From positions 434,001 to 498,000 of the forward strand of contig BCIM01000009.1 in assembly GCA_039545315.1 (NCBI GenBank): a stretch of DNA of 64,000 bases, written 5' to 3'. The position numbers and the translations under genes were made by a program. Of the stretch, positions 32,214-44,253 are shown one piece after another (positions within the stretch are counted from its first letter, which is position 1; every line of letters begins with the position of its first letter). The notes under the pieces are model-generated. The model searched no databases, was not told the origin of the DNA, and worked only from the letters and a program-made list of their open reading frames with translations. The DNA is from Kondoa malvinella. Lineage: Eukaryota > Basidiomycota > Agaricostilbomycetes > Agaricostilbales > Kondoaceae.

Positions 32214-34864
32214 TTATGCTTCCCTTGCCAGACCCTTGACTGATGCATCACTTCCAGTCTCTTCAGCCTTGCAGCTGTGCAGCAGTCCCTCTACCAATGT
32301 GCTCTTCTCCATCTCCGAATTGCAGATACTTCTTTGCCTCCATCGAAAATCGATGAGGCTTCTCGGAGACTTCAGCGAGCGAGAAAGGATGTCTACAGAT
32401 GTGATCAGCCCGCGCAGTCGCACCGGAAAAAGGACGTACGCTTCGGTTGAGAAGACATACTCATCTAAAGAGAGCACATTATGATCTGAAAAGAGCAGGT
32501 AGTAATATTTCAGCCTGAGTTAGAACATTAGCTTCTCACTTAGCAGTCATGATCGGAGCTCACGTTTCGGCATAGAAGAAGCTTTCGCAGGAGTCTACCA
32601 GCGGAGGAGAAGCAACAGTGACGTCGGATACAGCAGCGAAGCCGCCTTCGACAATTGTAGCGTTGACGAGCGCGTGAAACATTGACCATCCTTTGTCCTG
32701 TTCTGTGGTCAGCAAAGTCTAGCAGGGGATAATAGTAGCTCACCTGCCACTCCTGTTTGCCTGTCAATCTCCACATATAGAAGACTGATTCAATAGTCTC
32801 CGGTCTACCTCGATAATCTTTCGAAGGCATGCTCTTCACCCCCGCTGGTGAGCCTTGAGGTACCAGATACAGTTCTTCTAGATTGAGGTTGAGCTTAATT
32901 GACATAAGTGCAGAATAAGACGTACCCGCCTGCGAGCTCTCTTGCAGGTATAAGTCCGGATCGGCCTCGTCGTAGAAGTCCAGTATCTCTGGGCTGAGAC
33001 CAGAAGCAGTAGCGTTGTATGCCCAGACGCAAGTTTCCGTAAACTGTTGATTATCAGCTCAGTAGCGATCAGAAAAGCCGGGACATACCCTTTTCGCTAG
33101 ATATAGGTCACCTGGCCTGTCCAAGGTCTTCGCGCCTAGAGCAAGCATACCTCCCGCAAAGCAAGTCAAATGTTCGAGACGGGGAATGTACTCTTCCATT
33201 TCGCTCCGTCCAAGGGTCAAGAGTTTCTGACCTGGCACTGCAGAGATATCGAACATGATGTACTGAGACGCGGTGTCGACAGCTTCTGAGTACATGTTTG
33301 CGTATTCATCTATACTACCGCCTAGAAGGATATGTTCCTTGATGAGGTATTCGTAATAGCTGTCCGCTGTCCAGCTCAAGTCAGGGATGTCAATGTAAAG
33401 TCCGAGAAAACCGACCTTGACCGCCAAACGTAAAGGCTCCATCATTCGTGGTGACATCTTCATCAAAGAATAGTGGTAGAAGACCTTCATGGTTGATCTG
33501 AGATCGCAAGTCTTTATTGATCCAATCTGTTACGTGTTGGACCTAGCCATCTCGTTCATCACGACAGCATAGATCATAGCACAGACGCTTACTACGTCGA
33601 AGTACTTTCTCTCGCCAGTGATCTGCGCCAGTCGAGTGAACTCAAGCGACATACTGCCGACTTCAGCGAGCAAGACTGTCCCAGCTTTCTTTCCCTTCAG
33701 GTCACTAGATCAAAATTAGCCTCGCTCCATTATTATTCAGACAAGCTCACCTTCCAAATTTGTACACATGCGGAGGTAAGCCTTGATGAGTATTGAAAGC
33801 CCCAATCATCCAATCACCCAACTCTTTTGCCCTCTTTAGCATGAGCGTATCTCCACTCAGATCGTATGCGGACAGGAAGCCACCAAGGTATCGAATTGTA
33901 GTTTCAAACGTGAGGATGTCAGCTTGTTGACCTGATGGAACACCGGCTTGTCGAGTAAAGTCCAGAGCATGAGCGTGGGTTCTGGCGTAGGCGTAATCCT
34001 CTTCCCATCCAAGCAGCAGAAGTAGATCGCTTGACTCTGGTCAGAAAGCTTCGTGTGCAAGAGAACAACCACTCACAGAGAATCAACCAGAGTAGCTCCA
34101 AACCCATCAAAGTTGTCCTTTGAAGTCTTGCTAATCGGGTTGACCTGATCATGACCCCAAGCATGCTCTTTATACCCTTCCCATCCATGTCGAATAGCTC
34201 TTTCGACCCATTCCCTTCTTCTTGCCCTTTCTACTTTCTGGTCATCTGTCTCATCCGGTTCGACTTGGATCTTGGCCAGCTTGTTCTTCTTGCCCATTCC
34301 GTCTGGCCGGATTGTCCGATTCTCAGGAAATGTGAATGACTCATAAGGAATCATCTTGGGTTGTATAGGTAGCCGAGTATCAGTTGACCAAGAAGGTAGT
34401 GGAGGTGGAAGGACAGCTCGGATCAACGAGAGCCATTCTTGTGCGATCCAAGGTCTTTCCGGCCAAGGATCTGTACTAGACGGGATGGTAAGGTAGGAGT
34501 AGTTAGCTGGCTTATCGATGCGGATAGGGAATGCTGGGACAGTGATGGGCGGCAGCAGGGCTGCGGCTTCCTCGCTTATCGGTCGTCCTCGGAAGACACG
34601 TTCGAGGAGAGCAGAGTCGACTTGCTGGATCGACGAGCTTGATCGATGAGTCAGCACGACAGGTAACGAGATTATCGCGGCTATAGAAGCGATGCCCACA
34701 CAACAGAGAGCGAGTCTGACGGGTAAGACCTTGTGACCTTGAAGCCATGAAAGGAGCCGGGGCGTTTGGATCCCTGGTCTAAGGCTGGCTGAGGAGCTTT
34801 CCGCCGGAAGTGGCTGATAGGCAGAGTAACGAGATAACATGCGAAAGAGCAGGCGGAAGAGCAT
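32214..34864 (-). CDS. GH47 class I alpha-mannosidase, type II membrane protein
   Basis: Nine exons (34077-34864, 33751-34029, 33593-33704, 33422-33542, 33089-33366, 32926-33043, 32744-32877, 32564-32697, 32214-32514) give about 754 residues. A cytosolic N-terminus is followed by a signal anchor (LALCCVGIASIAAIISLPVVL) and a stalk. The catalytic domain has HGWEGYKEHAWGHDQVNPISK, FDGFGATLVDSLDLLLLLG, FETTIRYLGGFLSAYDLSGD, LAEVGSMSLEFTRLAQ, ADSYYEYLIKEHILLGG, LTCFAGGMLALGA, RPETIESVFYMWRLTG and SLDEYVFSTEAY. These are GH47 hallmarks for trimming alpha-1,2-mannose from N-glycans in the ER or Golgi, with Ca2+. The frame continuing into VGFLGLYIDIPDLS is intron (33367-33421). Intron 34030-34076 ends in AAG. 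Confidence 0.92.
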
Positions 34865-35302
34865 GGAGACTGGCGGAGAGCGCGTACAATAGCTCTGAAA
34901 TGCATCGTTCTTCTCTAACTACCCTTTGATCGCTAGAAGACGAAGAACAGAAGAAGTCATCGATTCTGAAGTCATCTCATGAGTCAGGAAAGAATTTGCT
35001 AAGACGTGATCGCTTCGTCTGTCTAGGTCTGTCACGATATAGTGCGTGGAAGATGGCACACAGGCATAGACTCGCAGAGCCAGACTGCACAGAAATAGCT
35101 AAGCGCAGAACAGGACTGGCAAGAAGAAGCTGCCAGCGGCGCTGAAAGCATTCAAATCACGTGACCGGATGTCTTCCGCAACAGGCAATGCCGCAGTGAA
35201 ATCGTCACAAATCTTGTTTTGAACAGCCTCTCCCCTCCCAAGAAAAGTAGCACAGAGATCGACTTCTCTTCTGACCCTTGTCTCTCGTTTGCTCGCTTCG
35301 CC
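34865..35302. other. Divergent intergenic region (GH47 / Pil1-like)
   Basis: These 438 bases separate divergently transcribed genes and presumably hold both promoters. Small ORFs run into it but show no conserved features. Confidence 0.5.
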
Positions 35303-38055
35303 ATGTCTGGCTTCAAGAACCGCTTCGCACACTCGAAGCTCGGTAGCTTGAACCGTTGAGTGCCTGCAGGGTCCATCTAGATTATAGCCCTGATACATGA
35401 TGCAGCAGTGGGCAACAAGGACATCAAACAGCTAGCAGACGTCATTTCTACAGAGAAAAACATTGCAGTCTCTACAGGGAGGCTGTCGAACGATACCCGC
35501 AAAGCAGCTGAAGCACTCCGCGAATATGGCAACAGCGAGGGCGATGATCTGGCTGACATCTTACCCAAAGTCGGCTTTCTGTTTGAGCAATTGGCCAAAG
35601 CAGAAGCGAAATACTCTGAACATGTCTCGACATATCGCTTGTTCTTCAAGACGCTTCGGACGAGGGAAGAAGGTTTGATGGCCATGCGCAAGTCTAAGGA
35701 GCAGCTGCAAGGAAGGATCGAGAGTGCAGAAAAGCAGCTAGGCAAGACTTCGGCCGAACATAAAGAGCGAACTGCGAGGGAAAGCAAGCTGTACGAGTTG
35801 AAACAGCAAATGATCGGAAGTGAGCAAGGTGTCATCAATGAAGAGGCTCGATTGGGTGACTTCAAGCGAGAGACGGTGCGAGAAGCGATGGGTCTCAAGC
35901 TGGGTGCAATGATCGAATTGAGCGAACGGACGAGCATCATCGGTGAGATGTGCAGGCTACTTGTAGCCGAAGTACCGAATGAGCGGACAACACCAGGTCA
36001 TGCTAGACCGATGTACACCAGTACGTTTCGTGCTTAGCCTGCTGGTCAATCTGATTATTCTTATAGGCCATTCAACAACGGAAGAAGTAATGCAAGAAGC
36101 TCAAAACTGCCTGAGTTCTGTCGTATTCAACCCTGTATCAAATCGAGACCTTCACACTAACCCAGACAACTCCTTCGAACCACCACCAGACACACCTTAT
36201 TCAGGCTATGAACAAGACCCATTGCGCAATTCCACGAGCAGCAACAATAATAGGCTATCAAATAGCACCAACACCTCTCAAGCACCACAACTTCCTCCTT
36301 TCCGCAGACAGACTCCAGATTTCAGGGATGAAAGACCATCAGATCTACCTGAATCGCCTGCTCGTCATCCGTCTACTCTCGGTCCACCACTGTTACCACC
36401 TGTCTTGCATGGAAATCATTCTTTCGGGAGCATGGATCAGAGAAGCAGTCTAGCGTATATGGAAGCGCCGAATCAGGATCCCGTACCTATTCAATTTGCG
36501 AGGTCAAATGAAGAAATCAGACCGAATGGACCACCCAGAGAATATAGTGCTTCTGGAGGTCAGTACGACCCGTGTTCTAGCTTGATAACAGCTGAATAGC
36601 GGGCTTCTCTGACAGGCTTGCCGCGCCATGGTGTTCGAGGCGATACTTCGACAGCTTACGAGTATGAAGACTCTGCGCACTGGGTTAGGAATAACGCAGG
36701 CAGATCTGGTCCTACAGCAGCTGAACCGATAGAGATGCCTCGACTACCTATCATGCCGCAACATATTCAGCAAGCTACTATTCCGACCGCGGAGCCGGAG
36801 ACTTCTACGGTTCAGCAGCGGGAAGAGGAAGAGGAAGCGCAAAGACAGCAGGAGGAAATGCAGAGGCAGCAGGCAGACGCTCGCAGACAAGAGGAAGACA
36901 ACAGGCCGCAAACAGAAGCGCCTGCAGTACACATTCAGCAGCCAACCGAGATCGACGAGCCCAGCGGACAGTATCAAACACCTGTTGAAGAGGAACGCCC
37001 AATCCAGAGAGAAGAAGAGCGACCTGTTCAAAGAGAAAGGCAGACCTACCAGCTTTATGACCCGCCTGCGCAAACGACATCACCTGCTCCCGGGCGAGCT
37101 AACTCGTACGATTCGCAATTGGCTGAACCTTCGCGGACCTACACTACCTCCACACCTTGTTATTCTCCCGTAGCACAATCGATACAAGAAGAGCCTGAGG
37201 CGTTGAGCGAGCTACCGCCTCGAAGTCCAGCAGAAGTCACTCCCACCATTCAACAGCAGCCGCCTACCTTTCCTGTTGCGCCGAAAAGACAGAGCTATAC
37301 CTCCAACCGACCGACATCTATTCAGCTGCAAGATCGACCTTCTTCTCGCGGTCCTGACCCAAAGTCTCCCCGACCTCTGCCTGAAGCACCGCTGAAGTCA
37401 CCTTCTCTTCCTTCTGCTTCTAGACCGAATGTCCCAAGAGGTGCATCCGCGCTGGGCAGCAAACATGGTTTTGACGATCCTTCATATCAGCCAGCAAAGG
37501 ATACCAACAACCTCTCGCAGACATCCCGTTTCCCTGTTGCCGGTGCTAGCACACCAGCGCAAACATCGGCCTCTGCTGGACTGAACAACGGACCAAGTGG
37601 ATATTCCTACCATCGAGCCGAACCGCCTGCGCAACCGAATAATGGTCGGATTACTGCTTCCGCATTCAGGAAAAACACAGGCAACCCAAGCGGACCTAGC
37701 GAGTCTGCCAAGATTAGAGAAGCTTGGTTGAGCCAGAGTGCAGCGGAGAGGGAGAGAGAAGAGCAGGAATTGATGAGGCAACGAGCTGCTGAGGCTGCTG
37801 AGCAGCGACAAGCGGATGGTCCTGTGTCTGTGGCACCGTTGAAGCTAAACAAGAGCAGGTCAGGTGGAGATCTGTGAGTGTTTCGAGCATACCGAAGGAG
37901 TAAGCTGACAATCGAGCAGAGCGGATGTCAGTGAGCAAGATCAGCTAGCGGCTATCTCGCCGACTTCTGCTCTACCTCCACCATCGTATGAGCGGACGGC
38001 TTCACCAGCGCCTGGTTCTTACTCGTCTAATCGATATGTGACTCGCTTGGAATGA
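35303..38055 (+). CDS. Eisosome Pil1/Lsp1-like BAR protein with long tail
   Basis: Exons 35303-35354, 35409-36020, 36067-36558, 36616-37873 and 37920-38055 give 849 residues. The first ~230 residues form the Pil1 BAR domain: IKQLADVISTEKNIA, YGNSEGDDLADILPKVG, YRLFFKTLRTREEGL, GDFKRETVREAMGLKLGAMIEL and a late TPGHARPMYT segment. It shapes plasma-membrane eisosomes by binding PI(4,5)P2. The ~600-residue tail is disordered, Pro/Ser/Gln-rich, with a Glu/Gln/Arg segment (about 36810-37050) and SH3-ligand-like proline runs. Canonical Pil1 is about 340 residues, so this is a long relative, possibly Slm/Pil1-like basidiomycete member. The first intron (35355-35408) has a GTTGAG donor, the least consensus-like in the gene. 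Confidence 0.85.
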
Positions 38056-38316
38056 TGGTCAAGAGTAATGTCAAAAACCAGTGCGATCAGGAAAGGATGG
38101 ACATTCGCGCCAATTGTACTGACAGAGACGTGTAAAATATGTGGTAATATCTAAGATCCTATCCATTTCGCGGGCGGATTGTGCTTAAATGGAAAGCAAC
38201 CATCGGCTAGTGTGCTCTTCTCGTAGTACGTTACGACCATAAGCACGTCGTTCTGACACCATTGACGTGAATCTAAAGTTGGTATTTGCATGCAGGGTAA
38301 AATGTACATAAATGAT

Positions 38317-39402
38317 TTACAGCTGCGAGCTCTTCCTTGCGCTTCGCATGTACGGTCGCAGTACCTATGAAACAGGTCAGCGACAATGACAGACAAGATG
38401 AGGGCACTTACCCATTCGACATCCGCCTCTGTCTGTTCTATTGTCCCTTGCTTGATTTCGTATGCTGCAAACACCCAGAAATCAGTATGACCTACTGTAA
38501 GACAGTTTTCTGGTGCTCACGCCTCATCTCAAACCTCGGTCCAACTTCCGCCAACTGTACTTCTTTGTACGAAGTCTTGACAAACACATGATGCCTGAAC
38601 GAGATGAAGTCCTTGTCGTTACTAAAAGTCATGACTCTCTTGCTATCCTTTTTCGGTACAGGGAAGAGGAATTTCAAGATTTTTGATATCCGATCACCCA
38701 ATTTGGATGAAAAGTCGTCAAAGATTAGATGAGGGTATTGTTCTGATACAGTCGAAGTAGACATGTTGGGTGTTTCGTGTCGTAAGACGACGTTGTGTAG
38801 TGTAAAGAGGCAGGTTGGGCCATGTGGGAAGTGAGAGACGACGATGGCGTCTGGTACACCACGGTGTTCGTGCAGTACAACTAGGTCGGTCATGTTATTT
38901 GTTCGACAGGCTTCTGCTAGATCTTTCATGACGTAGTTACCACGATTGATGCGATGCGAATGAGGGAAGATAAGGCGCATTTCCTTTGCAAAGTCAATTG
39001 GGACCGTTGCGAATAGAGCGATATTGCTCACTTTTGCGAATTGCTGTAACCTACTACTGGGATCTCTTGAGGTAGTGATGAGCACTTTAGGGTCTGCTAC
39101 GCCGGCCTGGCTGTATTCATCATCGTAGTCGTATCCATTTTCTGCAACAGAGATTTCAGCCTTTTGAGACCATGACGCCTGTGCAGAGAGCTGACCTGTT
39201 TCCTCTCCCTGTTTGGCCTGAGGTGCTTTCCCAGCTGCTAATGCATGTTTTGCTCTCTCCTTGCGATCATGAATTCCCTTTTCTTTCGCTTCGAGCGCTT
39301 TCTTGTAAAGAAACTCTCGTCTTTGCCTCGTTTGTCTTCGAAGCTTTGTGCAGCAGGGCATCAGACTGTGACCCTCGCCCTATCCAGTGCAGCACGCACC
39401 AT
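38317..39402 (-). CDS. IMP4: U3 snoRNP protein Imp4 (Brix domain)
   Basis: Exons 39400-39402 (ATG only), 39032-39343, 38521-38983, 38412-38464 and 38317-38364 give 292 residues, equal to human IMP4 within one residue. Imp4 is part of the SSU processome and anchors U3 snoRNA to pre-rRNA. The Brix core is complete: ITTSRDPSSRLQQFAK|EMRLIFP, INRGNYV, TDLVVLHEHRGVPDAIVVSH, GPTCLFTLHNVVLRH, FLFPVPKKDSKRVMTF, EVGPRFEMR and QGTIEQTEADVEW. The start is discussed in findings: the downstream ATG (MPCCTK) would add non-conserved residues. Introns 38984-39031 and 39344-39399 both end in AAAG. The gene converges on the Pil1-like gene. Confidence 0.93.
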
Positions 39403-39643
39403 CTTTGAAGTTGCTTGATCGACGGTTTGGAAGCGACTTCCTCAATCCAAATCTTCAAGTCCGCATACGCCTTCGACAAGCGATACTCAGCACATTCGAG
39501 AGGACAACAGGCTGCCGCGAGCTTCAAGCTGACCTGCAATATACGTTACACGGCGCAAACAGCCTGACGGTCATCTTGCATGACTTCAAGTAAGTGCTCC
39601 CGGCACGTTAGTCGTCTGCGCCTCTGAGAGCAACGAATCAGCT

Positions 39644-40707
39644 ATGGCTCGCGCGGTTCATCTGTGCCGCTCACCAGCATTTGCGAAACGATTGTATTCG
39701 ACCGCGCCTACCGATGTGCCAAGTTCTACTCGACTTCGAAGAGCAATGCTATACGTGCCAGGAAGCAATCAGAAGATGCTACAAAAAGTCATCAACAATC
39801 CTTCCGTCGACTCGCTCTGCTTTGATCTGGAAGATAGTGTTACAGCGAGTCAGAAACCAGCTGCTCGTGGGCTGGTCTTTGAGTATGTCTCTCTTCCTAG
39901 CTACTACTACCGACTCTGAAAAGACGCAGCGCACTAGAGCAAGCACAACATCTGAAAGCTGAACGCTGCGTTCGACTAAACTCTCTTCGCACTCGCTACT
40001 TTGAAGACGACATTACTACTATCCTCAAATCACCTTTCCTGAATAGTCTAGTCCTGCCGAAAGTCGAAAGCGCATCTGCTGTCCATCGCGTTGCCCAACT
40101 CCTCGATAAAGCAGCTTCGCCCAATGTCAGAATCATCGCTTCATTAGAATCAGGCAAAGCCATCATGTTTGCCCGAGAAATCGCAGCTGCTTCACCTCGG
40201 TTATCAGCACTGCTGTTCGCTGCGGAAGACTACTGTGCAAGCGTTGGTATTCAGCGGACCTTTTCTAGAAGTGAATTATACTTTGCAAGATCAGTCACGG
40301 TCAATGCGGCAAAGGCTTTTGGCCTACAAGCGATTGATATGGTCTGTATCGCGTATCAAGATTTGGCTGTACTGGCGGATGAGTCGGAAGAAGGGTCAAG
40401 AATGGGTTTCGATGGCAAGCAAGCGATTCATCCTGCTCAAATCGATACCATACAAGGATGCTACTCGCCTTCAGCTGACGATATTAGTAAAGCTGTAAAG
40501 ATTCTCGAGCGCAATGCTGAAGCTGAAGAAGGGGGACAAGGGTGAGGAGACTAACGTTCTCAGCTAAGAAATGCTGACACAACGACCGACAGGGCTTTCG
40601 GGCTGGATGGTACCATGATTGATGCGCCGATGCTGTTACAAGCCAAATTGACTGTAGCGAGAGCAGAAGCGGCAGGTAGAGATGTAATCTGGACTAAGGG
40701 AGCTTAG
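39644..40707 (+). CDS. Citrate lyase beta-like protein (CLYBL/HpcH family), mitochondrial
   Basis: Exons 39644-39882, 39930-40541 and 40593-40707 give 321 residues. The N-terminus (ARAVHLCRSPAFAKRLYSTAP) is a mitochondrial presequence. The TIM-barrel core matches CitE-like lyases: RRAMLYVPGSNQKMLQKV, DSLCFDLEDSV (Mg2+-binding Asp/Glu), VRLNSLRT, LVLPKVESA, IIASLESGKAI, FAAEDYCASVG, and GFDGKQAIHPAQI. Mammalian CLYBL cleaves citramalyl-CoA in the itaconate/C5 pathway; the same reaction is likely here. The gene starts 241 bases from IMP4, divergently. Confidence 0.9.
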
Positions 40708-40849
40708 GCTGTTTTTGGTGTATGAGCGAAAAGGGAATTGTCAACAACCTGTATAGCATTGTATATCTAGCATCCCAACATTTACAACGTAGCGAAAACC
40801 CTATAACAATTTGACAAAGATAATTGTCCATATACCCAAGCAGACCCTT

Positions 40850-43800
40850 TTACACAGCATCGACCATTTTTACTGATTCTTGTTTCGGTGCCTCTGGCTG
40901 TACAGAAGAATTGGACAATGACATGCGGTAGACGTGGTTGGACAAAATGGCCAGCATCTTGATGGTCTGCAAACGGCGAGCGACAATGCCTGACGATTCG
41001 TCGGGCGGAGAGATGCGAGTCTTCTTGTGAGGCAGAGGAGACTTGTCTTCATCATCGCTACTGTCTTCCCGGACTGTTCTGTCATCCATATCGCTGTCGC
41101 TTCTAGCTGCCGGCGAAGCAAAGCGGCGACCAAGAACAGATGCTGACGAAGAAGTCGAGCGTTGAGATTCGGGTCGAGGCGAGCCTACTGCTGAGTCCAA
41201 CTCCATTTCCTTCACTTCATGTGTCAATGAAGACACCGCTGGTGAGCTGACCGGTGCCTCGGACCCAAGGATGAACGCCAGAGAGGGTAGCATCCTGCTT
41301 GAACGTTCGTCTGAAAAGAGTCTATTGATCGGGGGCAGAATACAATCCGCAGACTCGGGAGAAGCAGGCTGGCTTTCATCGCTGGCGGTAGATCGAAGAG
41401 AAGAAGTACTTCGTCCGCGTTCATGGCTTGTCTCTTCTTCCGATTGCTCCTCGGATTTGCCGGAAGGTGGAGCAGACATCAGCATCGTAGCTTGATGATA
41501 GGTGTTCTCACGCGGGTAGGCGGAAGAGATCGATGGCGGAGGTAGCGGCCTTGAGTTATACTGCTCATAAGAGGGCATGCTGTATAGGCTCGAGTTGCTG
41601 CCTGAAAAGGAGGGATAACCAGCTGAAGAGTGAGAGAAGGAGTTGTTGTAAGACGGCATGCGACCAATGTTGGCTGCTTTGCTAAAGTTGCTGTTATCAG
41701 GAGCGAAACCAGTGAGCGATGGGTAAAGGCTGTTCGAGCCGGTGGTCGAAGGAAGGTCAAAGCTGAATGCGTTGTTTCTGTTCGAGTGCTGGTCATGGCT
41801 GCTCTGGGTTTGATGGTATGCTGAAGCAGGATTGTCAACTGGCTTGGGTTTGGACTCCATTTGAGGTAAGCTGGAGGATGACAGCCAGCCGCTTTCGACA
41901 TCCGACAAACCGCTTTCATAAGACTGACCGAGCTGAAGTAGGTAGTCGTTGAATAGGTCAACATCCGATTTGCTGATCTGGTCGTGAGGCGCCGCAATGA
42001 AAGGATGCAAATCGGCAGCCGGATTGGGCAAAGGCGAACTGTCGATCTCGGGCGAGTGTGGTGATTTTGAGCCGGAAGGTGTGAGCGCTGGGGCAGTAAG
42101 CTCGTCGTTCAAAAGTGCTTGAGACAGATCATCAAGACGACGGCCAGCTAGAGCAGAGAGTGTCAGAGATGGAGATAGCACGAATGGTACTCGAATTACC
42201 GTCGTCAATGTCAGACAACCTTCCTCGCTTAAAGTCACCCATAATTTCCATCACCTCATCCTCAAGTGGTCTTTTCCGCCTACCAGCACTTGAGGGTTCA
42301 GGAGCAGAAAAGCTAGCCGAATGCGAGCGATTGCTATGATGGTCCGAAGGAGACTTCTTATTGAACATAAAGTTGTTGTCAGCGTGGCCGTCGAAGGGAG
42401 GAGAGCCAAGGATCTCATGCGGACTGTCGCCTAGGCTGCTGAAGCTAGTTCGGTTCGGAGAGTGTAGTGATTGGACAGAGGAAGCGCTCGAGACGGGCGA
42501 GTGTTGAGATTGACCTGAAGGTAAAGGCGAGACAGGTAAGGTTGGGTAGAGACCTTGGAAGCTAGCGCTGTTCGAGCTACCCCCGGGCTGCTGGATCGTA
42601 GGCTGGTTGTCTTGTTGAGGTCGAGAAGAAGGCGGCAAAGGCTGTTGGCTGTAAGAGTTGGCAAAGGAGCCGCCGAGGTTTGGCATGCTTTGGGTGATGC
42701 CGCCGTACATGTTGCCGAAAGACATTTGAGGTGCTTGACCAGCCATGATTGATGCGTGCGCAGCATTGGCCAGAGCGGCAGCTTCAGCCGAGTAGGGTGC
42801 AGGCATGCCCATGAGCTGAGAGGCATGCGCCATGTTCATCTGCTGTTGCTGTGCGACAATGTTGGCCAAAGTGAGCTGCTGAGCTTGGTGGAAAGCAAGA
42901 ATAGCGCTGGCAGCTGAAGGATCCATGTTTCCGTACATTGCCGCCGAAGCCGGCACAGCAGGAGTAGGCAAAGCGGGAGTAGCGGACTGTTTTCTCGCAG
43001 GTTTGATCTGCGGTGTGCTGCTTGGAGTTTGAGCGACAGTGACAGCTTTAGAATAGGCATGTTTGGCATGATGCTCTTCCGTGTGGATCTTTTCGTGCTT
43101 CTTCAAGTCTTGCGGGCGTTTGAAGGATTTGTGGCAGATCTGTAAAATCAAGTTTGTAAGCAATTGATTTACCCGACGCCAAGAAAGGCCAAGAGCGAAT
43201 AAGCAACACTGCCATAACGATGACACAGGCAGAGCAGCCTGAAAGCATTTGCAAAGCCTGAAAGCAGCAGCAGAGAAGACGGCATAGTTGTAGACACGGG
43301 GCCGCTCAGCACAGCAGCAGATTCGCGGGATGTGCGCAGTACGGACTCGCAGAAACAACGAGGCAATAGAGAGAAAGATCAGGACAGCGAGAAGAGACTT
43401 ACTTCACATTGATGAGGCTTTAAAGGCGTGTGGACTGCGAACGAAGAGTCAGAAGACGCTTCGAGCGGATACCAAAGGCAGAACATACCTCGTAGATGAG
43501 AGGCTATAACCGATGCAGCATCAGTACAGCTGCCTACAAGCAGATAGACTTGTATAAGACTGACTGATGTGATCTACAGACACCCCGGGGCAAGTCAGCT
43601 TTCATTGGTCAAGGCTCTGCAAATATCTACATACCTCTTTTGGCACACTTGGTGTTGCAATTCTTCCAGTGACAGGTCAAGCACAAGTTTCCAGTAGATT
43701 TGCGTCCAACGTGAACACCACAAAGGTGATCATAGAGATCTTCAGCAGACGAGAATTGGAGGTTGCAATCCTGAGCAGAAATGCATGAGTCGAGTCCCCG

Positions 43801-43872
43801 GTCTATGCTGAGCAGGTATAGGCGTACCTCCCAGTGACAGATGACAGGCTCTTGTTGTATAGCTAGCTGCAT
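40850..43872 (-). CDS. RIM101: pH-response transcription factor Rim101/PacC
   Basis: Exons 43828-43872, 43635-43770, 43565-43573, 43489-43503, 43403-43434, 42200-43139 and 40850-42147 give about 824 residues. The three C2H2 fingers match Pac[52 protein letters not shown], and [21 protein letters not shown], specific for GCCARG-type sites. A Gln/Ala/Pro/Ser-rich disordered region and a basic GRRKRPLED stretch follow. Relatives are activated by ESCRT-linked proteolysis at alkaline pH. The N-terminus before finger 1 is only 10 residues, so an upstream exon may exist. Intron 43140-43402 (263 bases) is far longer than all others in the window. Finger 2 is broken over four exons (see findings). Confidence 0.93.
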
Positions 43873-44253
43873 TGCGGGCAGCCCTTGTATTATTTGAAAG
43901 CGCTTAGCTTGTCGACTCCGGAGATGTGGAGTCCTCTTGCTTCACTTGCGTCGCTTGCAGAAGTTTTATTGAGCTACGGCGTGGTCTAGACACGCTTGGA
44001 CTGTACTGTAGATAGCGGGTCGAAAGCAAAAGACGTCTCCTTGGCTGACTTGCCAAGAGACCACCTAACAGCTTAACACTTAGGTACTTAAACATTCCCG
44101 ATCATGTTCTTGGCAAATGTCATCCATTGCATAAATTATTGAATATATACTGGATGCCTGCACCCTGATCTTTCCTGGTAATTGATCTGACTACAACTCG
44201 ACATTGTCACTGTCAAAGATATCAGCTGCTAGACGAGCTGCACTGCTTTAAGC
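43873..44253. other. Intergenic region upstream of RIM101
   Basis: These 381 bases lie between the RIM101 start and the stop of the first CAP gene. They include a TTAGGTACTTAA-like element at about 44081-44092 that resembles half of the palindrome in the RRS1 promoter. No separate gene is supported, although an upstream RIM101 exon could lie here. Confidence 0.45.

Noticed and set aside
33367..33490. Start of a 143-codon frame in the GH47 gene (MKVFYHYSLMKMSPRMMEP)
   Set aside because: The alternative frame (INHEGLLPLFFDED..NDGAFTFG) plus a 55-base intron gives the GH47 family sequence, so this start is a shadow.
35377..35940. 187-codon minus-strand ORF opposite the Pil1-like BAR domain
   Set aside because: It is antisense to a conserved coding exon, has no family features and no splice or promoter context of its own.
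39344..39361. IMP4 start at MPCCTK
   Set aside because: The residues are not conserved; splicing from an upstream ATG gives the canonical MLRRQ start.
43140..43358. N-terminal extension reading into zinc finger 3 of RIM101 ([12 protein letters not shown]...)
   Set aside because: It lies within an intron; fingers 1 and 2 are coded upstream by small exons that join in frame.
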